Position numbers and translations under genes: made by a program | In this document: piece by piece, positions 1-7,189 of the stretch | Layout of the letters: each line of letters begins with the position of its first letter | How positions within the stretch are numbered: position 1 is the stretch's first letter | The notes under the pieces: generated by a model | Database searches by the model: none | Seen by the model: the letters and a program-made list of their open reading frames with translations, nothing else | What the model was told of the DNA's origin: nothing | Assembly (NCBI GenBank): GCA_964459805.1 | Contig: CAYWOD010000088.1 | Coordinates: 1 to 13,732, forward strand | From: DAOVRL01 sp964459805 | GTDB lineage: Bacteria; Planctomycetota; Phycisphaerae; Sedimentisphaerales; Anaerobacaceae | Reading direction: 5' to 3' | DNA: 13,732 bases

Positions 1-56
1 GAGATTGCTTCCCTTCGGCTGCGCTCAGGGCAGGCTTGCTTCGCTCCTCGCAATGG
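1..56. repeat. Interspersed palindromic repeat, right half, with an inserted 23-bp repeat
   Basis: The segment begins GAGATTGCTT and ends CTTCGCTCCTCGCAATGGCG. It matches the right half of the element at 6755-6841, except that a CCTTCGG...CAGGGCAGG block (12-34) replaces five bases. That block recurs on the opposite strand at 10462-10484 with 20 of 23 bases identical. The left half would lie outside the window. The repeat ends only a few bases from the stop codon of the aldo/keto reductase gene, so it forms the start of that gene's 3' untranslated region. Confidence 0.7.
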
Positions 57-59
57 CGG

Positions 60-1313
60 TCAGGCCAGTTTTGCGAAGGCCTCGGCCATAAGCTCATGTA
101 CGGGCAAATGCTGGGGGCAGCGACCCTCAACGACACCGTAATCTGCAGTCGCCAGCCTATTTCTTACGCCGGGTGGGATCTGAGCGAAAAGCTCTCTGGC
201 TCTGTTGCGCTCACCGTAGCTGTTGTAGTACATCAGGTATCGCATAATGTCGCTGACATAAGACGCATCCGGCAGCGTGGAATCACAGATATACGAACAG
301 CCGGCACAATAGCCTGTGCAGGTTGAGCGGGCGTATTCGGCCAGGGCCACTTTGTCGGCTGCGGTCAGCTCGCTCTTGTCAAGAACGGCCGCGACGTTGG
401 CATTGAGGACCTTGACGTTTTTCATTCCGACACAGGCCGAGGCGAACCTTTCATCCTCGAGGACGAGCTTGATCTTTGCCTGTTCGGAGTCGAAGCCGCG
501 ATCCATGAATTGCTTGACGAGCTTCTTGTCGGCTTCGGTCTCGATCTTCTGGCCCATTCCCAGGACCTTCATAGCGATAAGGGCAATTTGCACCTTATGG
601 CAGGAATCGACGGCGGCCTGGAGTTCGCCGTCCTGCATCAATCGGAAGTTGTAGGGAAACATAACGGCGTCAATCCAGGGACATTTTGAGGCGGCAGCGA
701 GGACTCTGGGCATGTTCTGATGAAAGGTAATGCCGAAATACTTTATGAGCTTTCGCTTTTTGGCGGCTTCGGCCCATTGTTTCACCTCGTCTGTCATCCA
801 CGCAGGGTTGGAGCATTGGTGAAGGCCATAATACAAATCGATGTGGTCGGTACCCATCCTCTTGAGAGAGGTCTGGAGGCGCTTTTCGATTTCCTCGGGT
901 GTCCTGGCGCCGGAGGCCTTGGTAACAAGGAAAATATCCTTTCGGGCATTAGGATTCTTCGCCAGGAACTTGCCTATACCAAGCTCGCTGTTGCCGCCGC
1001 CGTAGTTGTAGGCGGTATCCCAGAAGTTCACGCCCAATTGGAGGGTCCGCCGCAGGAGAATCTGGTTGTCCACATCGACCTGGAATGTCCCGAAAGCCAG
1101 GGCGGGAATTTCGGCGCCGGTTTTGCCGAGTATTCGTTTCGGCATCTGTGCGACCTGGTCTTGCGCGGGCGTTTTGGGAACGTCAGATTCGACAGCATTA
1201 GGCTCCTGCTGCTTCTTTTTTGGGCGGCAGCCGGCAAGGACCGAGCCGAGCCCGGCGGCACCCACTGTCTTCAGGAAATTTCTTCTATCGATTGGGTTAG
1301 CTTCTTGATTCAT
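60..1313 (-). CDS. Tat-exported aldo/keto reductase, putative lipoprotein (copy 1)
   Basis: Predicted 417-residue NAD(P)-type aldo/keto reductase with an iron-sulfur-like C-terminal tail. A twin-arginine signal (DRRNFLK, residues 9-15) is followed by LAGC (26-29), a good lipobox, so it is probably exported folded and lipid-anchored. The catalytic tetrad is visible: D99 and Y104 (WDTAYNYG), K132 (VTK) and H165. The tail has C-x3-C-x2-C-x3-C at 332-343 and a later RCPQHLP (C399), resembling cytosolic 4Fe-4S aldo/keto reductases, but the other cysteines of the second cluster are missing. The ATG at 1313 is chosen because GGAG lies 9 nt upstream; a TTG at 1328 overlaps that ribosome site. It lies 43 nt after its paralogue and is the last gene of the cluster. 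Substrate and cofactor are unknown. Confidence 0.88.
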   Translation of the reverse strand: MNQEANPIDRRNFLKTVGAAGLGSVLAGCRPKKKQQEPNAVESDVPKTPAQDQVAQMPKRILGKTGAEIPALAFGTFQVDVDNQILLRRTLQLGVNFWDTAYNYGGGNSELGIGKFLAKNPNARKDIFLVTKASGARTPEEIEKRLQTSLKRMGTDHIDLYYGLHQCSNPAWMTDEVKQWAEAAKKRKLIKYFGITFHQNMPRVLAAASKCPWIDAVMFPYNFRLMQDGELQAAVDSCHKVQIALIAMKVLGMGQKIETEADKKLVKQFMDRGFDSEQAKIKLVLEDERFASACVGMKNVKVLNANVAAVLDKSELTAADKVALAEYARSTCTGYCAGCSYICDSTLPDASYVSDIMRYLMYYNSYGERNRARELFAQIPPGVRNRLATADYGVVEGRCPQHLPVHELMAEAFAKLA

Positions 1314-1356
1314 CGGATCAGACTCCAAAAAAGAATTTGCTGTTTAACATTGCCCG

Positions 1357-2598
1357 TCAGGCCAGCTTGTCAACGGCTTCGGAAATGAGGTCGCGTATCG
1401 GCAGGTGCTGCGGACAGCGCGCCTCCGCGAGGGTGTAATCCAAGCCGGACAGCTTGCCCCTGACCTCGGCAGGGATTTTTGCAAAGAGCCTTCGGGCCTC
1501 ATCGTGTTGGCCGTAGCTCTTGTAGTACATCAGATAGCGCATTATGTCACTAACATAGGGGGCTTCGGGCAGGGCCGCGTCGCAAATATCGGCGCAGCCG
1601 GCACAGTAGCCGCTGCACGTCGCGCGGGCGTATTCACCAAAGACCTGCATATCGGCGCGGGATAACTTGGTTTTGTCCTTGACGGCGGCAATGTTGGTGT
1701 TCAAGACGGACATGTTGTCCATTCCAACGCAAACGGAGGAGAATCTTTCGTCCTGCAGGACGACCTTTATCTTTGCCTGGCCTTGTGTGAAGCCTTTCTT
1801 TTCAAAATAGCCGACGAGCTTCTTGTCGGTTTCGGTTTCGATCTCTACATCCTGCTTGGCCCATTTTGCAGAGGGTCCGGCGGCCTGGCACTTCATTGCG
1901 ATAAGGGCAATACCGGCCTTGTGGCACGCCTCGACGGCCGCCTGCATCTTGGGCTCCTGCCTGAGGCGGAAGTTGTAAACGGTCATAATCGCGTCGATCC
2001 AGTCGAGCTTTGCAGCGTGGGCGAGGAGCCGGGCCATATTCTTGTGGGTGCTGAAAGCAAAGAGCTGAATTAGCTTTCGCTTCTTGGCCTCGATGGCCCA
2101 TTTTCTCAGCTCATCGGTCAATTGCTCCGGCTCGGACATAAAGTGGACGCCGAAGTATAGATCGATGTAGTTCGTGTTCAGACGCTTTAGCGAGAGCTGG
2201 AGACGTTCTTCCACATCCTTTACGTTTCTGGCGTATGAGGCCTTGGTGGCGATGAAGAGCTTCTTCCGGGCATCAGGATTCTTGGTGAGGAATTTGCCTA
2301 TGCCAAGCTCGCTGTTTCCGCCGGCGTAGTTGTGGGCGCTGTCCCAATAGGTGACGCCTGATTCGAGGGCCTTTCTCAGGATTATCTGCCTTTCGATGAA
2401 GTTGTAGTTTCCACCAAGGCAGAGGGATGAGACTTTGACTTTGGATCTGCCGAGCTTTCGCAGGGGTATTGGGGGTGTTTTGTCTTTTTCAGGAGTGCCG
2501 GAGCCGGCGGCAATAGATGCCGCTACGGGGGCCAGGCCGGCGACACCCACGGTTCTGAGGAAATTTCGTCGATTGATTCGGTTTTGCTTGTCTTTCAT
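1357..2598 (-). CDS. Tat-exported aldo/keto reductase (copy 2)
   Basis: A 413-residue paralogue of the downstream gene. The twin-arginine signal is NRRNFLR (9-15) with an alanine-rich region after it and no lipobox, so the product is probably a soluble periplasmic protein, unlike copy 1. Tetrad residues are D86, Y91 (WDSAHNYAG), K119 and H152. The tail again has C-x3-C-x2-C-x3-C (C328, C332, C335, C339) and a lone RCPQHLP (C395). It differs from copy 1 by an insertion around residues 238-252. The ATG at 2598 is preferred: GGAG lies 9 nt upstream, the same layout as copy 1, and the in-frame TTG at 2613 lies inside that site. A 133-nt gap separates it from the polyferredoxin gene, so a separate weak promoter is possible but I see no convincing one. 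Confidence 0.88.
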   Translation of the reverse strand: MKDKQNRINRRNFLRTVGVAGLAPVAASIAAGSGTPEKDKTPPIPLRKLGRSKVKVSSLCLGGNYNFIERQIILRKALESGVTYWDSAHNYAGGNSELGIGKFLTKNPDARKKLFIATKASYARNVKDVEERLQLSLKRLNTNYIDLYFGVHFMSEPEQLTDELRKWAIEAKKRKLIQLFAFSTHKNMARLLAHAAKLDWIDAIMTVYNFRLRQEPKMQAAVEACHKAGIALIAMKCQAAGPSAKWAKQDVEIETETDKKLVGYFEKKGFTQGQAKIKVVLQDERFSSVCVGMDNMSVLNTNIAAVKDKTKLSRADMQVFGEYARATCSGYCAGCADICDAALPEAPYVSDIMRYLMYYKSYGQHDEARRLFAKIPAEVRGKLSGLDYTLAEARCPQHLPIRDLISEAVDKLA

Positions 2599-2731
2599 CA
2601 CAGTAAGCTCCAAAAATGAGCAACGTTCAGGCGTTAGAAATCAGAGCAGATGCCTGAGATATCATCGAAATTGTAACAAAATGTTGTCCAATTTACTAAA
2701 GGATTCCGGATTCCCGCTGCATGCCCTGTTT

Positions 2732-4477
2732 TTAGCCTGGTTCGAGCAGTAGTCTTCTGTCGGCGGATCTTGTTTCGCCCTCGGCGGAGACCCTTACGGC
2801 CTTTTTTCCGCTGACGGGGCACTCGTGCTCGCAGACTCCGCAGCCAATACATTTTTCAATATCAACATAAGGTCTTTGCAGGCGGACCTGAATCTCAATT
2901 TTGCCGCCCGCCGGAGGAATCTTTTGTAACTTTTGGTCGGGGGAGAATTCGATCGAATTGGCCGTGTTTGCGGCGATCTTGATGCGGGCATCGGCGTCGA
3001 GGGCACAGTAGTAATCGCCGGTGGCGAATTTTGCGGGGATGAGTTTCTGATCGACTTGTATTGCATCAGGGGCGGCTTCTTTTACAGTTAGACGACCGTC
3101 TCTTATTGTGGTGAATATCTCCTCGGTGTAAATGGCCTTGGGGCTCACGGGGCAGTTTTCCTCGCAGACTATGCAGGGTTTGTCCATCGCCCAGGGCAGG
3201 CACCTGTTGCGGTCGAAGAATGCCGTGCCTATCCTGATCGGCCCGGCCTGAGCGAACTGGTCTTGACCAAGTTTCTCGGCAAGCGTAATCGGCCTGATAG
3301 CGGAGGTGGGGCAGATTTGTCCGCAGGCGGTGCAGTTCAACTGGCATCCGCTCGAGCCGATGCGGTTGTTCAGGACGGGCGTCCAGAGGTTCTCCACACC
3401 TCCCTCAAAGCCGCCGGGCTGGATGACATTCGTGGGGCAGACTCGCATACACTGGCCGCACTTGATACACCTTTTCAGGAATTCGGCTTCGGGCAGTGAG
3501 CCGGGCGGGCGGATGACGCGGTGGTGCCAGTTGGCGCCGATCTTGTTGCTTAATCGGATTGCAGGCACTGCCAGCACGCCGGAGGTCAGTGAGAGCACAA
3601 AGCCTCTGCGAGAGACATCGGGATTTGTTATATCCCCGGCCGCTGAGGGACGGTTTTGGTAGCTAATCAGCTCGTGCTTGCAGTCGTCGAGGCAGTTAAA
3701 GCAGAGAACGCATTCGCTTATTCTTATTTTGCCGCCAGGCTCGCAGGCGCCTTCGCAGGACTTCTCGCACAATTTGCAATCGGTGCAGTCTCCTTCTTTT
3801 TGCCCGATCCGCCAGATTGCAAATCTTGAGATGATGCCCAAGAGAGCGCCGAGGGGGCATACGAACCGGCAGTAGAAACGGGGGATGACGAGATTTAACA
3901 GAACGGCTGTGAGAAATACGCTCATTATGAGCCAGGCGCCTTCATAAAAGCGGGCGCTGACTGAGATGAAGTTGACCGACCTGTCGAGGATGGGCAGCAG
4001 CAGCAAGTTGAAAGAGCGCGATACAAGGGAGATGGGGTCGAGCAGGCCGGTCTGCAAAGTGGCGGCGAGCGATGGAAAGGCCGCCATAAAGAGCAGGACG
4101 ATGAGAACGACGTATTTTATGCACTGGGCCTTTCGGTATTTGTTGAGCCGGATTCTTTGGGCGGCGGTCTTCTTGCGATTTGCGAGGTAGCCGACGAAGT
4201 GATGGATGGTGCCGAACGGGCAGAGCCAGCCGCAGAAGAATCGGCCGAAGACTATCGTCAATACGATGACGGCCACCGCCCATAGAAGGGGTCGGTAGAG
4301 GCTGTGGGTGGTCAAGACCGTGCCGATTGCCGCCAATGGGTCGAGCCACAGGAACAGGTCAACCGGCCAGCCGCGAAGCTGCCAGATTCTCTCGCCGACG
4401 GTGCTGACGATGCAGAACCAGACAAAGAGTGCGAAGAAGAAGGCCTGACTTATTCGTCTTGTCGTAACAATCTTCAT
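2732..4477 (-). CDS. Polytopic NapH/NapG-like 4Fe-4S polyferredoxin with internal twin-arginine motif
   Basis: Predicted 581-residue membrane electron-transfer protein. Residues 1-210 form a NapH-like part with about four membrane segments (near 11-30, 65-80, 119-140, 180-200) and the paired motifs CGWLCPFG (82-89) and CRFVCPLG (203-210). Two ferredoxin-type cysteine groups follow (231-245 and 256-266). SRRGFVLS (289-296) then precedes a hydrophobic stretch, exactly like a Tat signal in mid-protein. The C-terminal half resembles NapG, with cluster motifs CIKCGQCMRVCP (337-348), CQLNCTACGQICP (378-390), C426...CIVCEENCP (435-443) and CIGCGVCEHECP (543-554). I infer that clusters lie on both faces of the membrane. 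The start follows the DUF362 stop by 11 nt with only a weak GAAAG ribosome site, suggesting coupled translation. The electron partner is unknown; the adjacent reductases are candidates. Confidence 0.85.
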   Translation of the reverse strand: MKIVTTRRISQAFFFALFVWFCIVSTVGERIWQLRGWPVDLFLWLDPLAAIGTVLTTHSLYRPLLWAVAVIVLTIVFGRFFCGWLCPFGTIHHFVGYLANRKKTAAQRIRLNKYRKAQCIKYVVLIVLLFMAAFPSLAATLQTGLLDPISLVSRSFNLLLLPILDRSVNFISVSARFYEGAWLIMSVFLTAVLLNLVIPRFYCRFVCPLGALLGIISRFAIWRIGQKEGDCTDCKLCEKSCEGACEPGGKIRISECVLCFNCLDDCKHELISYQNRPSAAGDITNPDVSRRGFVLSLTSGVLAVPAIRLSNKIGANWHHRVIRPPGSLPEAEFLKRCIKCGQCMRVCPTNVIQPGGFEGGVENLWTPVLNNRIGSSGCQLNCTACGQICPTSAIRPITLAEKLGQDQFAQAGPIRIGTAFFDRNRCLPWAMDKPCIVCEENCPVSPKAIYTEEIFTTIRDGRLTVKEAAPDAIQVDQKLIPAKFATGDYYCALDADARIKIAANTANSIEFSPDQKLQKIPPAGGKIEIQVRLQRPYVDIEKCIGCGVCEHECPVSGKKAVRVSAEGETRSADRRLLLEPG

Positions 4478-4488
4478 AATTAAGACTT

Positions 4489-5484
4489 TCAGCTTAGCGA
4501 GGCCCGCTTTGGCTTGAGCAATTCGTAATCGGTGGTTCCGGCGTCGGCCTTTGCCGCTTTGGCAAGGTAAGCCAAATCCGATACCTTTAGGTCCAGAAGG
4601 CCGGCGCCGAAGGAATCGGCGGCTACCATGTCGGTGCTTGCGATCAGGGTATTTTTGCGCTTGAGGTCCGAGAGCGAGCCGCCGGTGGGGCCGTTCGTCA
4701 TCATAACCTCGGTCCCGTCGAGTATCACGAGGGTCGGCTTGACCATCATTGCAAGTTCGGCGATTATCGTGTTTATGTCCTGGTGAAAGACGTTTCGGCG
4801 TCCGCCCAAGAGCCCGTACCAGTTCTTCATAGTCATTGAGGCGCCGCTTCTGTGGTGGTCCTTGACCGGGCCGACGCCGATTAGTCTATCGACTTTCTCA
4901 AACGGCTCAAAATAGATGGGCCAATTCCTGATAAGCCTGCCGTCGGCGAGGGTTGTGTGTCTGAAAAGGTGGTCTCTGGGGAGTATTACTTTGGCGCCGG
5001 CCTGACTTGCGGCTTTGCCGATGCCGCTCAAAGTAAAACAACTGGCGGGGTCGTTGATCGGGTTGTCCGTGACGACGACGCGCTTCGCGCCGGTTCCGTA
5101 GCACAATCTGACCAATTCAGCGACGATTTCAGGATTGGCGGTCGCGCCGAACTTAGACGGGGAGGCAAAAGCGATGTTGGGCTTTATGGCGACCGTTTCA
5201 CCTTTTTGGACGAACCTGCCTATTCCGCCGAGCAGCTCTATCGCCTTGCCGACGGTTTGGGTTCTCTCGGCGCCCGTGACAATGCTGATTGTCCTGCCGT
5301 CTTCTTGAGGGACAGAGAAATCCGGCAAGGTGACGAGTTCCTCGGCTTTAACGCCGCCCTTCGGGCCTTGTGCGTCATAGAGTTTCGCAGCGATTATGCC
5401 GGCGGCGGCGATTGAGATTCCGGCTTTGGTAACTCTGCCGAGGAATTGTCTCCTGGGCAACTCTGTATTCTTGTGCTCAGTCAT
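4489..5484 (-). CDS. Tat-signal DUF362 domain protein
   Basis: A 331-residue protein with a Tat signal (PRRQFLG, residues 10-16, then a hydrophobic stretch to about 33) and a DUF362 domain over roughly residues 75-310. Family-like features are AIKPNIAF (99-106), the ANPEIVAELVRLCY helix, VVVTDNP (136-142) and the GGSLSDLK region. DUF362 proteins often sit beside or are fused to ferredoxins, and their reaction is not established. This copy has no ferredoxin motif of its own; the next gene may supply one. Its start codon overlaps the end of the DUF6599-like gene (shared ATGACTGA), so translation is probably coupled, and it is followed after 11 nt by the polyferredoxin gene. The family call is firm; the function is open. 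Confidence 0.85.
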   Translation of the reverse strand: MTEHKNTELPRRQFLGRVTKAGISIAAAGIIAAKLYDAQGPKGGVKAEELVTLPDFSVPQEDGRTISIVTGAERTQTVGKAIELLGGIGRFVQKGETVAIKPNIAFASPSKFGATANPEIVAELVRLCYGTGAKRVVVTDNPINDPASCFTLSGIGKAASQAGAKVILPRDHLFRHTTLADGRLIRNWPIYFEPFEKVDRLIGVGPVKDHHRSGASMTMKNWYGLLGGRRNVFHQDINTIIAELAMMVKPTLVILDGTEVMMTNGPTGGSLSDLKRKNTLIASTDMVAADSFGAGLLDLKVSDLAYLAKAAKADAGTTDYELLKPKRASLS

Positions 5485-6514
5485 TTTGTGTGGTATTCGC
5501 CAGTTCGGTGAGTCTGTTTATGAGTTTTACAGCCTGCTCTTCCGCGGCCTTTTGGTCTTCTGCTTCGTGAATGCCGCCGACGAACGGCCCCACTGTAAAA
5601 ATGATTTCAGTGGTATCGTAGAAATCAAGGACTCTGGCCCCGATATTCTCGAGGATTTCGTTGGCGGTGGTCTTGTTTGTGCCGCCGTTTTCGATCAGAA
5701 AATCGTTGTAGCTCTTTGCGATTATCCGGGCATTCTCTGAATCGGAGCGTCTGCTAATGAATGCGGTGATGGACCGGCCGTTCAGCTCGTAATGACAACT
5801 GAAAGTATCGGTCAGGTCCTCGAAGCCGAAGGTATCTTTCAAGGAGAGCTTGATGCTGCCCGGAATGAGACCGCCCTGCGGGAACAGATTCAATTCGGGT
5901 ATCTGAGCTGTTTTAGTGACCCTTAGCCGGCTGGTGACGTTGTCGGCGACGTCCGTCATCGCCTTCAGCAGGTTGGGTGATTCGGCTGAGCCGAGCAGCT
6001 CGATATAATATCTGCCGTGGACGAGAAAGAGGGCGTTGGTGGTTTTGTATGCGAACTGCATATCCGGGAGCGTATCAACATCGGCCCGCTTTTGTACACT
6101 ATAGACGGAGAAGGCATTTCTCAGCGCGCCCATATCAAAGAGGTATATCTCCATCCACAGACTTTCGTCGGCCTGGCTTGCGAAGCGCTGGGTGAACAGC
6201 TTGAGGAACCCGGCATCGAGGTATAGCGGGGCCTTGCCGTTTATTTTTTCGTAGAGATTTCCGGCTTCGTATGTCTCGGGCGGCGAGAACTCTTTGAAGC
6301 CCGTGGGCAGCAGCGCGGCCAAGTCGGGTGGCTCCTGCAAACCGGTTTGGGTCTTCTCAGAGTACAGGGCCGAATTGGCGTCGAGGCCGAAGCGAGTCAT
6401 ATCAGAATCCGCCTGCTTGATGAGAACGCCAACGACAATGAGAAGCAGAACCGCCAATAAAAGGATGCTAACGACGGATTCGAGACGTCTGTTGCGGCCT
6501 GCAACCGAAGGCAT
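5477..6514 (-). CDS. DUF6599-like membrane-anchored protein
   Basis: A 345-residue protein with a single N-terminal membrane segment (about residues 13-32, very rich in L and V, after a basic RNRR). The remainder is predicted to lie outside the cytoplasmic membrane. There are no cysteine motifs or known catalytic motifs. The sequence (NLYEKINGKAPLYLDAGF and the following mixed alpha/beta region) resembles proteins annotated DUF6599, which I recall next to DUF362 and ferredoxin genes in planctomycetes; this is from memory, not a search. The ATG at 6514 is chosen because GGGAG lies 6 nt upstream, rather than the TTG at 6529, which lies just 5' of that site. It is the first gene of the cluster, directly behind the strong promoter at 6562-6589, and overlaps the next gene by 8 nt. 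Confidence 0.72.
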   Translation of the reverse strand: MPSVAGRNRRLESVVSILLLAVLLLIVVGVLIKQADSDMTRFGLDANSALYSEKTQTGLQEPPDLAALLPTGFKEFSPPETYEAGNLYEKINGKAPLYLDAGFLKLFTQRFASQADESLWMEIYLFDMGALRNAFSVYSVQKRADVDTLPDMQFAYKTTNALFLVHGRYYIELLGSAESPNLLKAMTDVADNVTSRLRVTKTAQIPELNLFPQGGLIPGSIKLSLKDTFGFEDLTDTFSCHYELNGRSITAFISRRSDSENARIIAKSYNDFLIENGGTNKTTANEILENIGARVLDFYDTTEIIFTVGPFVGGIHEAEDQKAAEEQAVKLINRLTELANTTQND

Positions 6515-6543
6515 AGCCGACTCCCACAAGAGTAACTTACTTG

Positions 6544-6559
6544 ACGTTAGGGCTAACGT
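6544..6559. promoter_or_regulatory. 16-bp palindrome over the transcription start, candidate operator
   Basis: ACGTTAG-GG-CTAACGT is a perfect 7-bp inverted repeat with a 2-bp centre. It lies 2 bp downstream of the -10 box and covers the expected start of transcription. The 2-nt loop makes an RNA hairpin unlikely, so a dimeric regulator site is the better reading. No regulator gene is present in the window. Confidence 0.5.
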
Positions 6560-6561
6560 AA

Positions 6562-6589
6562 ATTATAGTCTCATCGGCGTTTCTGTCAA
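6562..6589 (-). promoter_or_regulatory. Consensus housekeeping promoter for the Tat-substrate cluster
   Basis: Read on the minus strand, TTGACA (6589-6584) and TATAAT (6567-6562) are separated by 16 bp. Both hexamers match the sigma-70 consensus exactly. The first gene begins about 48 nt downstream at 6514. Confidence 0.8.
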
Positions 6590-6720
6590 TATCTCTAAAT
6601 TGACAAATCAAGGAGAGTGCTGATGTCCAAGACAAACGAGACAGGGATATAGTGGTTGTCCGTATTGAGAGCGGCGGTGAGTGAAGTGCACAAAGGCCGA
6701 CGCCGATGCGTAAATAAATC

Positions 6721-6884
6721 GTAACCGTTCAGGGCGTATAAACTGAGTTTCTGTGTCATTGCGAGGCCTTTTTCAAAGGCCGTGGCAATCTCAAACGCTC
6801 GAAAATCGAGATTGCTTCGTCGCTTCGCTCCTCGCAATGACGAAAAACGGCCAAAATTCAACATATCACCCCGTGAACGGTTAC
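6721..6884. repeat. Nested palindromic repeat element
   Basis: The outer arms are GTAACCGTTCA (6721-6731) and TGAACGGTTAC (6874-6884), a perfect 11-bp inverted pair. Inside are GTCATTGCGAGG (6755-6766) and CCTCGCAATGAC (6830-6841), a perfect 12-bp pair, and innermost CAATCTC (6786-6792) and GAGATTG (6808-6814). The inner element matches the right-half repeat at the window start. The layout suggests one short interspersed repeat inserted in the loop of another. Confidence 0.75.
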
Positions 6885-6911
6885 AATAAATCTAAAGAAA
6901 GTTGTTGTTTG

Positions 6912-6941
6912 TTGACAGAGCGGACAGAAACCGGTTATAAT
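6912..6941 (+). promoter_or_regulatory. Consensus housekeeping promoter for tatAC
   Basis: TTGACA (6912-6917) and TATAAT (6936-6941) are separated by 18 bp, both exact consensus hexamers. Transcription would start near 6948, giving tatA a leader of about 240 nt that contains both direct repeats. Confidence 0.75.
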
Positions 6942-6951
6942 ATGGCGGTTG

Positions 6952-7038
6952 GTTGAAATGACGGGTCATTCGTATTATGTCCCGTTTTGGGTGTCGAGCT
7001 GCCGGGTATCGGCGGGTGGCGTTTTCATGGTCCTGCCG
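6952..7038 (+). repeat. tatA leader repeat, copy A
   Basis: An 87-nt unit beginning GTTGAAATGAC and ending in a hairpin, CGGCGGG (7010-7016) with CCTGCCG (7032-7038), around the loop TGGCGTTTTCATGGT. A second copy begins 117 nt downstream. Only one G-T wobble interrupts the terminal stem. It may be structured leader RNA or an interspersed repeat; the sequence alone does not decide. Confidence 0.65.
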
Positions 7039-7068
7039 CTGTCCGGTGGAGCGTTCACGAAAAAAAGA

Positions 7069-7157
7069 GTTGAAAATGACAGGGTATCCATAATATATCC
7101 CGTTGTGAGTGTCGGGTTGCTGAGGGATCGGCAGGTGGCGTTTTGATGGTCCTGCCG
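7069..7157 (+). repeat. tatA leader repeat, copy B
   Basis: An 89-nt unit beginning GTTGAAAATGAC, similar to copy A along its full length. Its terminal stem is CGGCAGG (7129-7135) with CCTGCCG (7151-7157), a perfect 7-bp stem around TGGCGTTTTGATGGT. The stem base that is G-T in copy A is A-T here, so pairing is kept, and the loop differs at only one base. It ends 32 nt before the tatA start codon. Confidence 0.65.
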
Positions 7158-7189
7158 AGCAATCTCGACGCTGAACAAAGGAGACTGCA

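Larger units (their letters stand above)
6515..7189. other. Divergent intergenic region between the redox cluster and tatA
   Basis: This 675-bp region has no convincing gene. It holds the minus-strand promoter and palindrome (6544-6589), a nested palindromic repeat (6721-6884), the plus-strand tatA promoter (6912-6941) and two direct repeats in the tatA leader (6952-7157). Open frames crossing it on either strand are translations of these repeats. Confidence 0.7.

Noticed and set aside
1314..1328. TTG start that would add five residues to the first aldo/keto reductase (and similar TTG starts at 2613 and 6529)
   Set aside because: In the two reductases the TTG falls within the GGAG ribosome site, and in all three genes a well-spaced ATG follows.
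2599..2731. A separate promoter for the aldo/keto reductase pair
   Set aside because: The 133-nt gap has TTGGAC and TACAAT-like words on the minus strand, but their spacing of 10 bp is too short.
6609..6652. AAGGAG followed by ATG and a nine-codon frame on the plus strand
   Set aside because: The ribosome site looks good, but the peptide is tiny, lies just upstream of the opposing cluster promoter, and has no conserved feature.
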